Part shown: one piece after another, positions 1 through 8,586 of the stretch
How the letters are laid out: every line of letters starts with the position of its first letter
Position numbering within the stretch: the stretch's first letter is position 1
From: Corynebacterium gottingense
GTDB lineage: Bacteria > Actinomycetota > Actinomycetes > Mycobacteriales > Mycobacteriaceae
DNA: 64,000 bases
Assembly (NCBI RefSeq): GCF_003693265.1
Contig: NZ_RDRE01000001.1
Span: forward strand, 248,001-312,000
Reading direction: 5' to 3'
The notes under the pieces: generated by a model
Database searches by the model: none
The model's input: only the letters and a program-made list of their open reading frames with translations
What the model was told of the DNA's origin: nothing
Position numbers and translations under genes: made by a program

Positions 1-3000
1 CGGATCCTCTCCGGCGCGGAGACGGCTGCACCCGTGCCGGTGCAGCACACCGCGCCTGCTCAGAGCCCGCAGCGCGTGTCGAGCACCTCGCGCGTCCCGT
101 TCGCCGAGCTCCACGCCGTGAGCGCCTACAACTTCCTCTCGGGTGCGAGCGAGCCGGAGGAGATGGTCGCGCGAGCCGCGGCACTGGGCGTCGAGACGCT
201 CGCGCTGCTGGACAGGGACGGTTTTTACGGGGCGGTAAAGTTCGCGGAGGCCGCCGCGGCTGCAGGAGTGGGTACCGTCTTCGGTGCGGAGCTGACCCTG
301 GACGGGCGCGTCCTCCCCGTCATCGCACGCGGGCCCGAGGGCTACAAGCGCCTGTCGCACCTCATGGCGGAGGCGCACATGGCAACGCGCGAGAAGGATA
401 AGGTGGCCTACCCGCCGTTGGAGCTGATCGGCGAGGAACTCGGCGGGACCTGCGTGGTGCTGGCGGGCTGGCAGTGGGCAGAGGAAAAGGGTGCCATCGA
501 TCGTCTGGTCGATGCGTTCGGGCCCGGAAACGTCGTGCGCGAGTATGAGGCGTCCATGACCCCGCAAGACGCGGAGCACCACGAGCTTTTGGACCGTCAC
601 GACACACTGCCCGCCATTGTTACTGCCGCTCCCGGCGCAGCCACGCGGGAACACGCGCGCCTCGCGCAGGCGAAGCGCGCGCTGGCCAGGCGCGACTCGC
701 TCGCCCAGGCCAACGGCCACCTGCATCCGATGGGTGCGAATTGGCTGCGTTCCGGCGAACAGCTCGCCCGCATGCTCCCGGGCTGCGAGGACAAACTGGC
801 TTACACGGTGGAGCTGGCGAAGCAGTGCGCGTTTACGCTCAACCTGGTCGCCCCGGAACTGCCGCGCTTTGATACCCCGGACGGGCGCAGCGAGATGGAG
901 CACCTGCGCGCGCTCACCCTCGCCAGCGCGAAGCTGCGCTACGCCTCCTGGTCGGAGGAGGTCCGCGCCAAGGCGCTGGCGCAGATCTGCTACGAGCTGG
1001 ACGTGATCCAGGAGCTGAACTTCCCCGGCTACTTCCTCATCGTCCACGACTTCGTGGAGTTCTGCCGCCGCGAGAATATCCTCTGCCAGGGCAGGGGGTC
1101 GGCGGCCAACTCGGCGGTGTGCTTCGCCCTTGGCATCACGAATGCGGAGCCGATCTCTGCCGGGCTGCTTTTCGAGCGTTTCTTGTCCCCGGACCGGGAG
1201 GGCCCGCCCGACATTGACATCGACATCGAGTCCGGCCGCCGCGAGGAGGTCATCCAGTACGTTTATGCCAAGTACGGGCGCGACAACGCCGCGCAGGTGG
1301 CCAACGTGATTACGTACCGCCGCAAGGGCGCGGTGCGGGACGCGGCTCGCGCGCTGGGGTACGCGCAGGGGACCGCGGATGGGTGGGCCAAGGGCGTTGA
1401 GGAGGTGCCTGGTAGCGTCGATAAGCTTGCTGCTCAGTTTGAAGGGCAACCCCGCCACCTGGGCATTCACTCGGGCGGCATGGTGATCTGTGACCGCCCG
1501 ATCGCCGATGTGGTGCCCGTGGAGTGGGCGCGTATGGAAGGGCGCTCGGTGGTGCAGTGGGACAAGGACGACTGCGCGTCGGCAGGCTTGGTCAAGTTCG
1601 ACATGCTGGGCCTGGGCATGCTCGAGGCGCTGCACCACATGATCGACCTGGTGCGCGACACCACCGGTCGCGAGGTGCACCTGTGGGAGCTTTCGCTTGA
1701 CGACGCCCACGTCTACGACATGCTCTGCCGCGCCGATGCCGTCGGCGTGTTCCAGGTGGAGTCGCGCGCGCAGCTGGGCACCCTGCCCAGGCTCAAACCG
1801 CGCGTGTTCTTCGACCTGGTCGTGGAGGTCGCGCTCATCCGCCCCGGACCGATCCAGGGCGGCTCCGTCCACCCCTACCTGCGCAGGCGCGATGGCCTCG
1901 AGCCGGTGGTGTACGACCACCCGGTGCTGGAGAAGTCGCTGGGCAAGACGCTCGGCATCCCGCTGTTCCAGGAGCAGCTCATGCAGATCGCCGTCGACGC
2001 CGCGGGCTTTTCCGGCCGCGAGGCGGACGCGTTGCGGCGCGCCATGGGCTCCAAGCGCTCACCCGCCAAAATGGCCGCGCTGAAAGCCCGCTTCTTCCGC
2101 GGCTGCTGGGAGACCAACCAGATCGGGGAGGAGGTGGCGGAGAAGCTGTGGACCAAGATCGTTGCCTTCGCTGCCTACGGGTTCCCGGAGTCGCACTCGC
2201 AGTCGTTCGCGTCCCTGGTGTACTTCTCCGCCTGGTTCAAGCGCTACTACCCGGCGCAGTTCTGCGTGGGCCTGCTGCGCGCGCAGCCGATGGGGTTCTA
2301 CTCGCCGCAGTCGCTCATCCAGGACGCGCGGCGCCACGGCGTGACCGTGCTGCCGGTGAGCGTGAACGAGTCGGGCCGCGAGGCGCGCTGCCTGGACAAC
2401 GAGACGATCCGGGTAGGGCTGAACCTGGTGCGCGGGCTTGGCGACGCGGCCGCCGACCGCGTCGAGGCTGCCCAGCCGTTTAGCGGGATCCCGGACCTGT
2501 CGCGCCGGGCGGAACTGAAGGTGGAGCAGGTCGAGGCGCTCGCGCGCGCCGGGGCGCTCGACTGCTTCGACGTGGACCGCAGGCAGGCACTGTGGCAGGC
2601 GGGCGTGGCCGCCACCGAGCGCGAAGGCATGCTGCCCGGGCTCTCCGCCATCGACGCGCCCGCGCTGCCGGGGATGAACGCGTTCGAACTGCTCGCCGCC
2701 GATGTCGCCGCCACCGGGGTAACGCCGGATGCGCAACCGATGGAGGTACTGCGCGACCAGCTCCAGGCTGCGGGGATCCTGCGCGCGGTGGACCTGAAGC
2801 GCGTGGAGGACGGCACCCGTGTGCGCATCGCCGGGGTGGTGACGCACCGGCAGCGCCCGCACACTGCCCAGGGCCTGACGTTTTTGGGGATGGAGGATGA
2901 GACGGGCTTGCTTAACGTGATGGTCTCGCCTGGCCTGTGGGGCAGGCAGCGGGTGCTCGCGCGCACGTCGCGGGCGTTGATTGTGCGCGGCATCGTGCAA

Positions 3001-3093
3001 AACGCCACCGGCGCGGTCAGCGTGGTGGCGGACAAGTTCGAGCCGCTCGAGGTAGGGGAGTGGCTCTCGCGTGGCTCGCGCGACTTCCGGTAG
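1..3093 (+). CDS. dnaE2: Error-prone DNA polymerase DnaE2 (5' end outside window)
   Basis: C-family DNA polymerase alpha subunit used in SOS translesion synthesis, normally with ImuA'/ImuB. The frame is open to the left edge and begins with codons for RILSG, which resembles the conserved N-terminus of DnaE2, so the true start lies upstream and the GTG at 34 is probably internal. Order seen: PHP domain (about residues 25-230 counted from codon 34), palm with the acidic triad in PDIDIDIE near residue 393, helix-hairpin-helix region, and a C-terminal OB fold (about 910-1000). The absence of a long tau-binding tail and the size just over 1000 residues fit DnaE2 better than replicative DnaE1. A CGTCGATAAGC copy lies inside at 1416. 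Confidence 0.93.
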   Translation, partial: RILSGAETAAPVPVQHTAPAQSPQRVSSTSRVPFAELHAVSAYNFLSGASEPEEMVARAAALGVETLALLDRDGFYGAVKFAEAAAAAGVGTVFGAELTLDGRVLPVIARGPEGYKRLSHLMAEAHMATREKDKVAYPPLELIGEELGGTCVVLAGWQWAEEKGAIDRLVDAFGPGNVVREYEASMTPQDAEHHELLDRHDTLPAIVTAAPGAATREHARLAQAKRALARRDSLAQANGHLHPMGANWLRSGEQLARMLPGCEDKLAYTVELAKQCAFTLNLVAPELPRFDTPDGRSEMEHLRALTLASAKLRYASWSEEVRAKALAQICYELDVIQELNFPGYFLIVHDFVEFCRRENILCQGRGSAANSAVCFALGITNAEPISAGLLFERFLSPDREGPPDIDIDIESGRREEVIQYVYAKYGRDNAAQVANVITYRRKGAVRDAARALGYAQGTADGWAKGVEEVPGSVDKLAAQFEGQPRHLGIHSGGMVICDRPIADVVPVEWARMEGRSVVQWDKDDCASAGLVKFDMLGLGMLEALHHMIDLVRDTTGREVHLWELSLDDAHVYDMLCRADAVGVFQVESRAQLGTLPRLKPRVFFDLVVEVALIRPGPIQGGSVHPYLRRRDGLEPVVYDHPVLEKSLGKTLGIPLFQEQLMQIAVDAAGFSGREADALRRAMGSKRSPAKMAALKARFFRGCWETNQIGEEVAEKLWTKIVAFAAYGFPESHSQSFASLVYFSAWFKRYYPAQFCVGLLRAQPMGFYSPQSLIQDARRHGVTVLPVSVNESGREARCLDNETIRVGLNLVRGLGDAAADRVEAAQPFSGIPDLSRRAELKVEQVEALARAGALDCFDVDRRQALWQAGVAATEREGMLPGLSAIDAPALPGMNAFELLAADVAATGVTPDAQPMEVLRDQLQAAGILRAVDLKRVEDGTRVRIAGVVTHRQRPHTAQGLTFLGMEDETGLLNVMVSPGLWGRQRVLARTSRALIVRGIVQNATGAVSVVADKFEPLEVGEWLSRGSRDFR
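1416..1426 (+). repeat. CGTCGATAAGC word, copy 1
   Basis: Exact 11-mer inside dnaE2, read as Val-Asp-Lys (GTC GAT AAG). Confidence 0.9.
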
Positions 3094-3112
3094 GCATGCG
3101 CTGAGTCTTTGG

Positions 3113-3118
3113 TAGGTT
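3113..3118 (+). promoter_or_regulatory. -10 box TAGGTT of a leaderless gene
   Basis: TAGGTT is followed by 7 nt and the ATG at 3126. No Shine-Dalgarno sequence is present, which suggests transcription starts at or next to the start codon. Confidence 0.5.
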
Positions 3119-3125
3119 GACCACC

Positions 3126-3638
3126 ATGTCAACCACCCCGATTCCGCAAGAACCCGCGGTTCCGCAGCTGCCGACGTCCGTGGAGCAGATGCACCGCGTC
3201 TCGCCGAAGCTGATGGTGCCGAAACTGGTCTCCAACACGATCTGGGCGCTGATCGTCCTGGGCTTTCTCGGCTTCGCCTGGTGGAAGTGGGGCTGGGGCT
3301 GGGCCATCCCGCTCGGGGTGTGCGCGGTCTACTTCGTCTGGCAGTACTTCCTCATCCCGTTCCAGGTGCGCAACATGGGGTGGCTGGAAACCGAGGATGA
3401 CCTGGTGCTGAGCAAGGGCAAGATGTGGCACACCATGACGGTCATCCCGTACGGCCGCGTGCAGTTTGTCGACGTCACCTCCGGCCCCGTCGCCCGCGCC
3501 CTCGGATTGAAAAAGCTGGTGGTCAACACCGCGTCCACCACCTCGGATGCCAGCCTGCCCGGCCTGCCGGAGGCGGACGCGGATGCGCTGCGTGATCGCC
3601 TGGCCGCCAAGGCTCGCGAACGGATGAGTGGCCTGTGA
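3126..3638 (+). CDS. PH domain-containing membrane protein (YdbS-like)
   Basis: A 170-residue protein with a short polar N-terminus, two adjacent membrane segments (about 38-80) and a bacterial PH (bPH2) domain after them (about 88-150). The family pairs with larger YdbT-like proteins and has no firmly established biochemical role. The ATG at 3126 is preferred over the in-frame TTG at 3117 because TAGGTT lies exactly 7 nt before it. The stop overlaps the next gene's GTG (GTGA), so the two are translationally coupled and probably act together in the membrane. Confidence 0.8.
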   Translation: MSTTPIPQEPAVPQLPTSVEQMHRVSPKLMVPKLVSNTIWALIVLGFLGFAWWKWGWGWAIPLGVCAVYFVWQYFLIPFQVRNMGWLETEDDLVLSKGKMWHTMTVIPYGRVQFVDVTSGPVARALGLKKLVVNTASTTSDASLPGLPEADADALRDRLAAKARERMSGL

Positions 3639-5062
3639 CTCAGCCTGCGCAAGACCAGAAACAGCACCAGCCCCAGTACCGCAGGGTCCACCGCCTCACC
3701 CCGCTGCTGCGCGTGTGGACGACGCTGCTTGCCCTGCTCGCCATCGCCGTTTTCAACTTCACCATGCCGATCTATCACTGGCTGGAAGAGGAAGACGTCG
3801 GGCTCACCGACGCCGCGTGGGCGCTCGGTGCCGCGGTGCTCGCCCTGATCGTCATCTTCGGGGTGTCGCAGCTGTGGTGGGCGCGCACGGGTTTTCGCGT
3901 CGACGACGAGGAGATTGAGATGCGCCGCGGCGTGCTCACCACGCAGATCCGCACGGCGCGCTATGACCGAGTCCAGGCCGTAGACATTGTCGAGCCGTTC
4001 GCCCCGCGCCTGTTCGGCCTGGCCGGTGTGCGCATCGAGGCCGCCGGCGGCGCGCAGGCCAACATCGAAATCGCCTTCCTCCCGCGCGGCGAGGCCGAGT
4101 CGCTGCGCAAAGAGATCCTCGCGCGCATGCACGGGCAGGCCCCGCTTGACGACGCCACATTTACCGTCCCCACCGCATCCCCCGACCTCGTCGCGCCGAT
4201 CCCCATCAAGCGCTCGCTCGCCGCGGCGGCGCTGCAGTTTTCCACGCTGTTCACGCTTGCGTGGGCAAGTATTCCGATCTGGTCCGGCCTGACCATCGCC
4301 GCGGTCGTGCCGGTGGTGGTGAGCTTCCTGCCGCAGATCTGGCGCACGATCGACCAGTCGTGGCGCTTCAACTCCTCCCTCGACGGCGACGTGGTCAACC
4401 TGACCTTCGGGCTGGCCAACCGCCGCCGCCAGGCGGTGCCCCTGGACCGGATCCACGCGGTGCAGCTGAAACAGTCCATGCTGTGGCGCCCGTTCGGGTG
4501 GTGGCAGGTCACGGTGACGGTGGCGGGGTACGGCTCTGAAATGAACAAGGCCTCGGGCACCTCGAAGCTGCTCCCGGTGGGCACCTACGAGCAGGCCGCC
4601 CGCGTGGTCAACGCGATCGGCCCGCTCACCGCCGCCGAACTCACAGGGCCGGCCGTGCCCACTGTGCCTACTGTGCCTACTGTTACCGTCTCAGCGCGCA
4701 GCCCGCGCCAGGCACGCTGGGTCTCCCCGGTGGATTGGCGGCAGCAGAGCGTCGCGGTGGATAGCGGCCGAGGCGTTGCGCGTGTGACCTTCGGGCGGCT
4801 GACCCGCCGCTTCCAGGCAGTCAAGATCCCGCACATCCAGGAGCTCACCTACAGGCAGGGCCCGTGGCAGCGCCGGCTCGGCCTGGCGCACGTGCGCTTC
4901 GACCTCGTCCCAGGCGCGGTGAAGGTCACCGCCCGCGACCTAGACGACGCGCAGGCGCGCACGCTTGTCGACGCCCTCCGCGCCCGCACCCTGCCCGCCC
5001 TGGAGCCCACGGACGTGATAGGTGAGGATGCGGTTGATGGGGTGGCAGAGGGGCGTCGATAA
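3635..5062 (+). CDS. PH domain-containing membrane protein (YdbT-like, three bPH2 domains)
   Basis: A 475-residue membrane protein. Two hydrophobic segments near 28-48 and 62-84 precede a first bPH2 domain (about 88-160). A second hydrophobic pair (about 195-230) precedes a second bPH2 domain (about 250-330), and a third lies near 375-455. This layout is typical of YdbT. It starts at GTG 3635, overlapping the stop of the smaller PH protein by 4 nt. A Val-Pro-Thr repeat links domains two and three. The last codons are GGG CGT CGA TAA, so the stop codon lies inside a copy of the window-wide 11-mer. It converges with the protease gene 8 nt away. Confidence 0.82.
   Translation: MTQPAQDQKQHQPQYRRVHRLTPLLRVWTTLLALLAIAVFNFTMPIYHWLEEEDVGLTDAAWALGAAVLALIVIFGVSQLWWARTGFRVDDEEIEMRRGVLTTQIRTARYDRVQAVDIVEPFAPRLFGLAGVRIEAAGGAQANIEIAFLPRGEAESLRKEILARMHGQAPLDDATFTVPTASPDLVAPIPIKRSLAAAALQFSTLFTLAWASIPIWSGLTIAAVVPVVVSFLPQIWRTIDQSWRFNSSLDGDVVNLTFGLANRRRQAVPLDRIHAVQLKQSMLWRPFGWWQVTVTVAGYGSEMNKASGTSKLLPVGTYEQAARVVNAIGPLTAAELTGPAVPTVPTVPTVTVSARSPRQARWVSPVDWRQQSVAVDSGRGVARVTFGRLTRRFQAVKIPHIQELTYRQGPWQRRLGLAHVRFDLVPGAVKVTARDLDDAQARTLVDALRARTLPALEPTDVIGEDAVDGVAEGRR
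4655..4681 (+). repeat. Three tandem 9-bp units in the PH gene
   Basis: GTGCC(C/T)ACT occurs three times in frame and encodes Val-Pro-Thr repeats in an interdomain linker. Copy number could vary without breaking the frame. Confidence 0.85.
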
Positions 5063-5064
5063 GC
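5054..5064 (+). repeat. CGTCGATAAGC word, copy 2 (spans a stop codon)
   Basis: The TAA stop of the YdbT-like gene is the TAA inside this word (CGT CGA TAA GC). Upstream context is GGG. Confidence 0.9.
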
Positions 5065-5070
5065 GGTGAG

Positions 5071-6036
5071 CTAGGTGTGGAGGGTGAGGCCCCAGTGCTC
5101 GATGGCCCCGGCGATCTCCATCCCACCCAGCATGGTCTTGTTGGTGTCCGAGCCGTTGGAGGTCACGCCGAGCGCCCACGCGCCCTGGTTGTTGACAGCG
5201 AAGATCGCGCCGCCCGAATCGCCGCGGTCCGAGATGTTGCGGAAGTAGAACTGCCCGTCGTGGCCGATCTCGGTGAACTCGCCGCAGGAGTAGCCGGTGG
5301 TCGCGCCGAGGCGGCAAATCGCCATGCCCTGGCGCTGCGCCTCCTGCGGGGTGATCCAGCCTTGCAGCGGGCGGTCCAACGGCAGCGAGGACGAGTACTG
5401 GGATTCGCCAGAAAGCTCGATGAGCCCGATGTCCGCGCCGAATTCGGTGGTCCGCTGGTCCTGCTGCCACAGCGACTCCACCATCGTGCCCGCGCGCGTC
5501 CAATTGCCGTTGGAATCCTTGACGTAGAAGTCGTCGCCAACCAGGCCACAGTGGCCCGCGGTGATGATAAAGAGGCGGTCGCCCTTGGATGCGAGGAAGC
5601 CCGTTGAGCACTCAGTGTCCGTCGTGGCGTTGTGGATCATGCCGCCTGGAACGACCCCGCCCGGCGCCTGGAGCCATTGCCAGTCCGTGGAGTTGTGGTA
5701 GTAAATGCCCAGGTTATCGTCGCGTCCGCGCTGGCCGGACGCGTCGTTGTCCGGGTCGATCGCGCGCCGATCGATGGGTGGCTCGGCCGAGCGCTGCGCG
5801 GAGGACGCGGTCGATCTGGACGTGGTCGGCTTGGATGAGGTCGAGGTATCCGCCTCGACGGGCGCATTGAGCATCTCCGAGATCTCGGCGGCGGCGGAAT
5901 TCTGGGAGGAGGTCGTGGGCTCTGAATCGCCCGGGTCGCCCGAGTCGCCGCAGCCGGCCAACAGCGCCGCGGTGCTGAGCGCGGCCGCGACTGCGGCGAG
6001 GCTGCGACGACGCTGTGCCGTCAGAGTGGGAAACAT
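5071..6036 (-). CDS. Secreted chymotrypsin-fold serine protease, lipoprotein
   Basis: A 321-residue exported protein. The N-terminus carries an RRR positive patch, a hydrophobic segment and a lipobox ending LLAGC (Cys about 28), followed by a Ser/Thr-rich linker to about residue 85. The S1-type catalytic residues are visible: His in TAGHCG, Asp in GADIGLIEL and Ser in GDSGGAIF. Two Cys pairs could form disulfides. The start is supported by an upstream AAGAGG. It is more distant from the two S1 proteases at 48.1 and 50.6 kb than those are from each other. The substrate is unknown. Confidence 0.85.
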   Translation of the reverse strand: MFPTLTAQRRRSLAAVAAALSTAALLAGCGDSGDPGDSEPTTSSQNSAAAEISEMLNAPVEADTSTSSKPTTSRSTASSAQRSAEPPIDRRAIDPDNDASGQRGRDDNLGIYYHNSTDWQWLQAPGGVVPGGMIHNATTDTECSTGFLASKGDRLFIITAGHCGLVGDDFYVKDSNGNWTRAGTMVESLWQQDQRTTEFGADIGLIELSGESQYSSSLPLDRPLQGWITPQEAQRQGMAICRLGATTGYSCGEFTEIGHDGQFYFRNISDRGDSGGAIFAVNNQGAWALGVTSNGSDTNKTMLGGMEIAGAIEHWGLTLHT

Positions 6037-6102
6037 GTGCGCCTCTTTTCAAAGCGTTGTGTGTAAACGGGGGAACAGGGGCAAATCCTAACAGTCGGGG
6101 TG

Positions 6103-6108
6103 TACGCT
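6103..6108 (+). promoter_or_regulatory. -10 box TACGCT of a leaderless gene
   Basis: TACGCT is followed by 8 nt and the ATG at 6117. There is no ribosome-binding site. Confidence 0.45.
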
Positions 6109-6116
6109 ACATCACT

Positions 6117-6785
6117 ATGAGCGGATCTGAGTCGCACGAACGTGCGACAGTGCTGAGTGCAAACGTCGCCCGCCCGCAGCGCGACCCGGGCGGGGCGGCG
6201 CGGCAGAGTGGCATTCATAAGCAGCCTGCCGAGCGGCTCGACGTGATCATTCCGGGGCCGCACTACGGCGACGGCAGCGGCGTGGTCGGCGACACGGTGG
6301 GGGACACCGCTCACCACGGCGGGCTGCAGAAGGCGGTCTACGTGTTTAGCCGCGAGCGCCTCGACTGGTGGGGCAACCAGCTGGGGTACCCACTGGACAA
6401 CGGCATGTTTGGTGAGAACCTTACGACCCTGGGCATCGACTGGACCGCAGTGCTGATCAACCAGCGCTTCCGCATCGGCGAGGTGGAGCTGGAGGTGAGC
6501 GTGCCGCGCTCGCCGTGCCGCACGTTCGCGGCGTGGATGGGGGAGCCGCAGTGGGTGAAGGCGTTTACCTTAAGCGGGGACTGTGGCTGCTACTTTCGCG
6601 TGAACAAGGAGGGCGCGATCACGCCGGGCGATGCCATCGAGGTGCTGGACGAGCCTTCGCACGGGTTCACCATGGGCGAGGCGTTCCGTGCGAAGATGGG
6701 CGACGCGGAGTTGTCGCGGCGCTTGTGGGAGCTACGCATCATGCCACCGATGTATCAGCAGCGGTTGGACGCCCGGTTCGGGTGA
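6117..6785 (+). CDS. MOSC domain protein (YiiM-like)
   Basis: A 222-residue MOSC-domain protein. HHGG-x-KAVY near residue 70, the FGENLT motif near 101 and the conserved Cys in RSPCRTFA fit the YiiM branch. Known members use molybdenum cofactor to reduce N-hydroxylated bases and compounds, or act in Moco sulfuration. The role here is inferred from the family. The ATG at 6117 was chosen over upstream in-frame starts because those lie in the divergent protease promoter and because a TACGCT box lies 8 nt upstream. It converges with trmL 18 nt downstream. Confidence 0.83.
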   Translation: MSGSESHERATVLSANVARPQRDPGGAARQSGIHKQPAERLDVIIPGPHYGDGSGVVGDTVGDTAHHGGLQKAVYVFSRERLDWWGNQLGYPLDNGMFGENLTTLGIDWTAVLINQRFRIGEVELEVSVPRSPCRTFAAWMGEPQWVKAFTLSGDCGCYFRVNKEGAITPGDAIEVLDEPSHGFTMGEAFRAKMGDAELSRRLWELRIMPPMYQQRLDARFG

Positions 6786-6803
6786 GGCTTGGCCTAGACA
6801 GGC

Positions 6804-7274
6804 CTACACCCCACCGGGGAACCCCAGCTGCCGCCACGCCTCAAATACTGCGACGGCCGCCGAATTAGACAGGTTCATTGACCGCCGGCTGGGCAGCATG
6901 GGAATCCGCACCTGGTCAGTGACCTTTGGGTGGTGGCTGTGTGCCTCGGACAGCCCGGTGGGTTCGGTGCCAAACAGGAGCGCGTCGCCGTCCCGGTAGG
7001 CAACGTCGTGGTAGTACGTGGTGGCCTTGGTGGTGAACGCGAAGATGCGCGCTCCGTCCAGCGCGGCAAAGCAGGCCTCTATATCTGGGTGGATCTGCAC
7101 GTCCGCGAGGTCGTGGTAGTCCAGGCCCGCGCGCTTGAGGTGCTTGTCGTCGAAGTTGAAGCCGAGGGGCTCGACCAAGTGCAGGACGGCACCAGTATTG
7201 GCGCACAGTCGGATCGCGTTGCCGGTGTTGCCGGGGATGACTGGGTTATCAAAGATGACGTGAAGTGCGCACAC
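6804..7274 (-). CDS. trmL: tRNA (cytidine(34)-2'-O)-methyltransferase
   Basis: A 156-residue SpoU-family (SPOUT, knotted) 2'-O-methyltransferase. It matches TrmL, which methylates the wobble base of certain tRNA-Leu species using S-adenosylmethionine. Family motifs seen: the start [22 protein letters not shown] in the middle, and RIPM followed by [15 protein letters not shown] at the C-terminus. Length is normal. The start is taken as the GTG at 7274, with a TAGACT -10 box 6 nt upstream and no Shine-Dalgarno. It is divergent from folD with only 23 nt between start codons. Confidence 0.87.
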   Translation of the reverse strand: MCALHVIFDNPVIPGNTGNAIRLCANTGAVLHLVEPLGFNFDDKHLKRAGLDYHDLADVQIHPDIEACFAALDGARIFAFTTKATTYYHDVAYRDGDALLFGTEPTGLSEAHSHHPKVTDQVRIPMLPSRRSMNLSNSAAVAVFEAWRQLGFPGGV

Positions 7275-7280
7275 ACCGAC

Positions 7281-7290
7281 AGTCTAGGAT
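7281..7290. promoter_or_regulatory. Overlapping divergent -10 boxes of trmL and folD
   Basis: AGTCTAGGAT contains TAGGAT on the plus strand (7285-7290), 7 nt before the folD GTG. It also contains TAGACT on the minus strand (7286-7281), 6 nt before the trmL GTG. The two boxes share the central TA step, so both leaderless genes would compete for one polymerase site. Confidence 0.6.
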
Positions 7291-7297
7291 GGGGTGC

Positions 7298-8167
7298 GTG
7301 ACTGCGATCAAATTGGACGGAAAACTCTACCGCGAGGAGATTTTCGCGGACCTTGAGGCTCGCGTTGCTCGTCTCAAGGAGGAACACGGCGTGACCCCGG
7401 GCCTGGCCACCGTGCTGGTGGGGGAGGACCCGGCGAGCCAGAACTACGTGCGTATGAAGCACCGCGACTGCGAGGAACTCGGCATCGCCTCCATTATGAA
7501 GGAGCTGCCAGGCGACACTACGCAGGAGCAGCTCGAGCAGGTGATCACGGAGCTGAACGAGGACGATGCCGTCACCGGCTACATCGTCCAGCTCCCGCTG
7601 CCCAAGCACCTGGACGAGAATCGCATCCTCGGGCTCATTGATCCGGCCAAGGACGCCGACGGCCTGCACCCGGTGAACCTGGGCAAGCTCGTCCTCAACG
7701 AGCCCGCCCCGCTGCCGTGTACCCCGAACGGCTCGATCAAGCTGCTCGAGCGCTTCGGCGTCGACCTGGACGGCGCGATCGTCTGCGTCATCGGGCGCGG
7801 GGTGACCGTCGGCCGGCCGATCTCGCTGATGCTCACCTCCCGCGACGTCAACGCCACCGCCGTCCTGTGCCACACCGGCACGAAGGACCTCGCCGCAGAA
7901 ACGCGCCGCGCCGACGTTATCATCGCCGCCGCAGGCAAGCCGCACATGATTACGGCCGACATGATTAAGGAGGGGGCAGCGCTTCTCGACGTCGGCGTGT
8001 CCCGCGTCGACGGCAAGACCGTCGGCGACCTGCACCCGGATGTGTGGGACAAGGCCGGCTGGGTCTCCCCGAACCCGGGCGGCGTCGGCCCGATGACGCG
8101 CACCTTCCTGGTGCGCAACATCGTGGAAAGCGCTGAGCGCGCCGCCGGCATCGCGTCCGACGCGTAA
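7298..8167 (+). CDS. folD: Bifunctional methylenetetrahydrofolate dehydrogenase/cyclohydrolase
   Basis: A 289-residue FolD. It oxidises 5,10-methylene-THF with NADP+ and hydrolyses 5,10-methenyl-THF to 10-formyl-THF in cytosolic one-carbon metabolism. Motifs seen: [14 protein letters not shown] with the catalytic Lys, [18 protein letters not shown], the nucleotide-binding GRGVTVGRP (the family usually has S in the GRS motif) and the C-terminal PGGVGPMT. The GTG at 7298 gives the usual family length and has a TAGGAT box 7 nt upstream. It is followed after 14 nt by a DUF3017 gene, a neighbour pair common in actinobacteria. Confidence 0.95.
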   Translation: MTAIKLDGKLYREEIFADLEARVARLKEEHGVTPGLATVLVGEDPASQNYVRMKHRDCEELGIASIMKELPGDTTQEQLEQVITELNEDDAVTGYIVQLPLPKHLDENRILGLIDPAKDADGLHPVNLGKLVLNEPAPLPCTPNGSIKLLERFGVDLDGAIVCVIGRGVTVGRPISLMLTSRDVNATAVLCHTGTKDLAAETRRADVIIAAAGKPHMITADMIKEGAALLDVGVSRVDGKTVGDLHPDVWDKAGWVSPNPGGVGPMTRTFLVRNIVESAERAAGIASDA

Positions 8168-8181
8168 AGGTTGGGGCATTC

Positions 8182-8499
8182 GTGCTCTCACTCGATAACC
8201 CCCACGACATCGGCAACCCTCCCTCGCGCCTCCCCGATTGGGCACAGTGGGCGATGGTTGCCCTCTTTGTCGTGGGGTTTGTCGCCTCCGCACTGTTCGC
8301 GGCCACGGAGCACTGGCGCCGCGCGACGTTTGTGCTGGGGGCGTCGATGATGTGGCTCGCGGTGATGCGCTACGCCTGCGACTCGCGCATCGTCGGCTTG
8401 CTCGCCGTGCGCTCGCGCCGGGCGGACGCCGTCTTCTGTGTGTGCTGCGGGCTGGCCATGGTGCTACTCGCGGGTACCGTCGACTCGCTGGGGTCATGA
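8182..8499 (+). CDS. DUF3017 small membrane protein
   Basis: A 105-residue integral membrane protein with three predicted hydrophobic segments (about 25-45, 48-65 and 82-100) and positively charged loops. It matches the DUF3017 family in size, hydrophobic pattern and position directly behind folD. No function is established. It starts at a GTG 14 nt after folD and is probably cotranscribed. Confidence 0.75.
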   Translation: MLSLDNPHDIGNPPSRLPDWAQWAMVALFVVGFVASALFAATEHWRRATFVLGASMMWLAVMRYACDSRIVGLLAVRSRRADAVFCVCCGLAMVLLAGTVDSLGS

Positions 8500-8573
8500 T
8501 TTGTGGCGGCCACCGGCGGACCGTGTTCACACAAACTTCATACGGGATTTTCCCGGAAGTAACATTGAATGCC

Positions 8574-8579
8574 TACCGT
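8574..8579 (+). promoter_or_regulatory. -10 box TACCGT of the CYTH-ABC operon
   Basis: TACCGT is followed by exactly 7 nt and the GTG at 8587. Just upstream lies a CGGGATTTTCCCG inverted repeat (8543-8555), a possible operator. Confidence 0.4.
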
Positions 8580-8586
8580 CTACCGG

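Noticed and set aside
34..36. GTG at 34 as the start of dnaE2
   Set aside because: Codons before it (RILSG) match the conserved beginning of DnaE2, and the frame is open to the window edge, so the gene starts outside.
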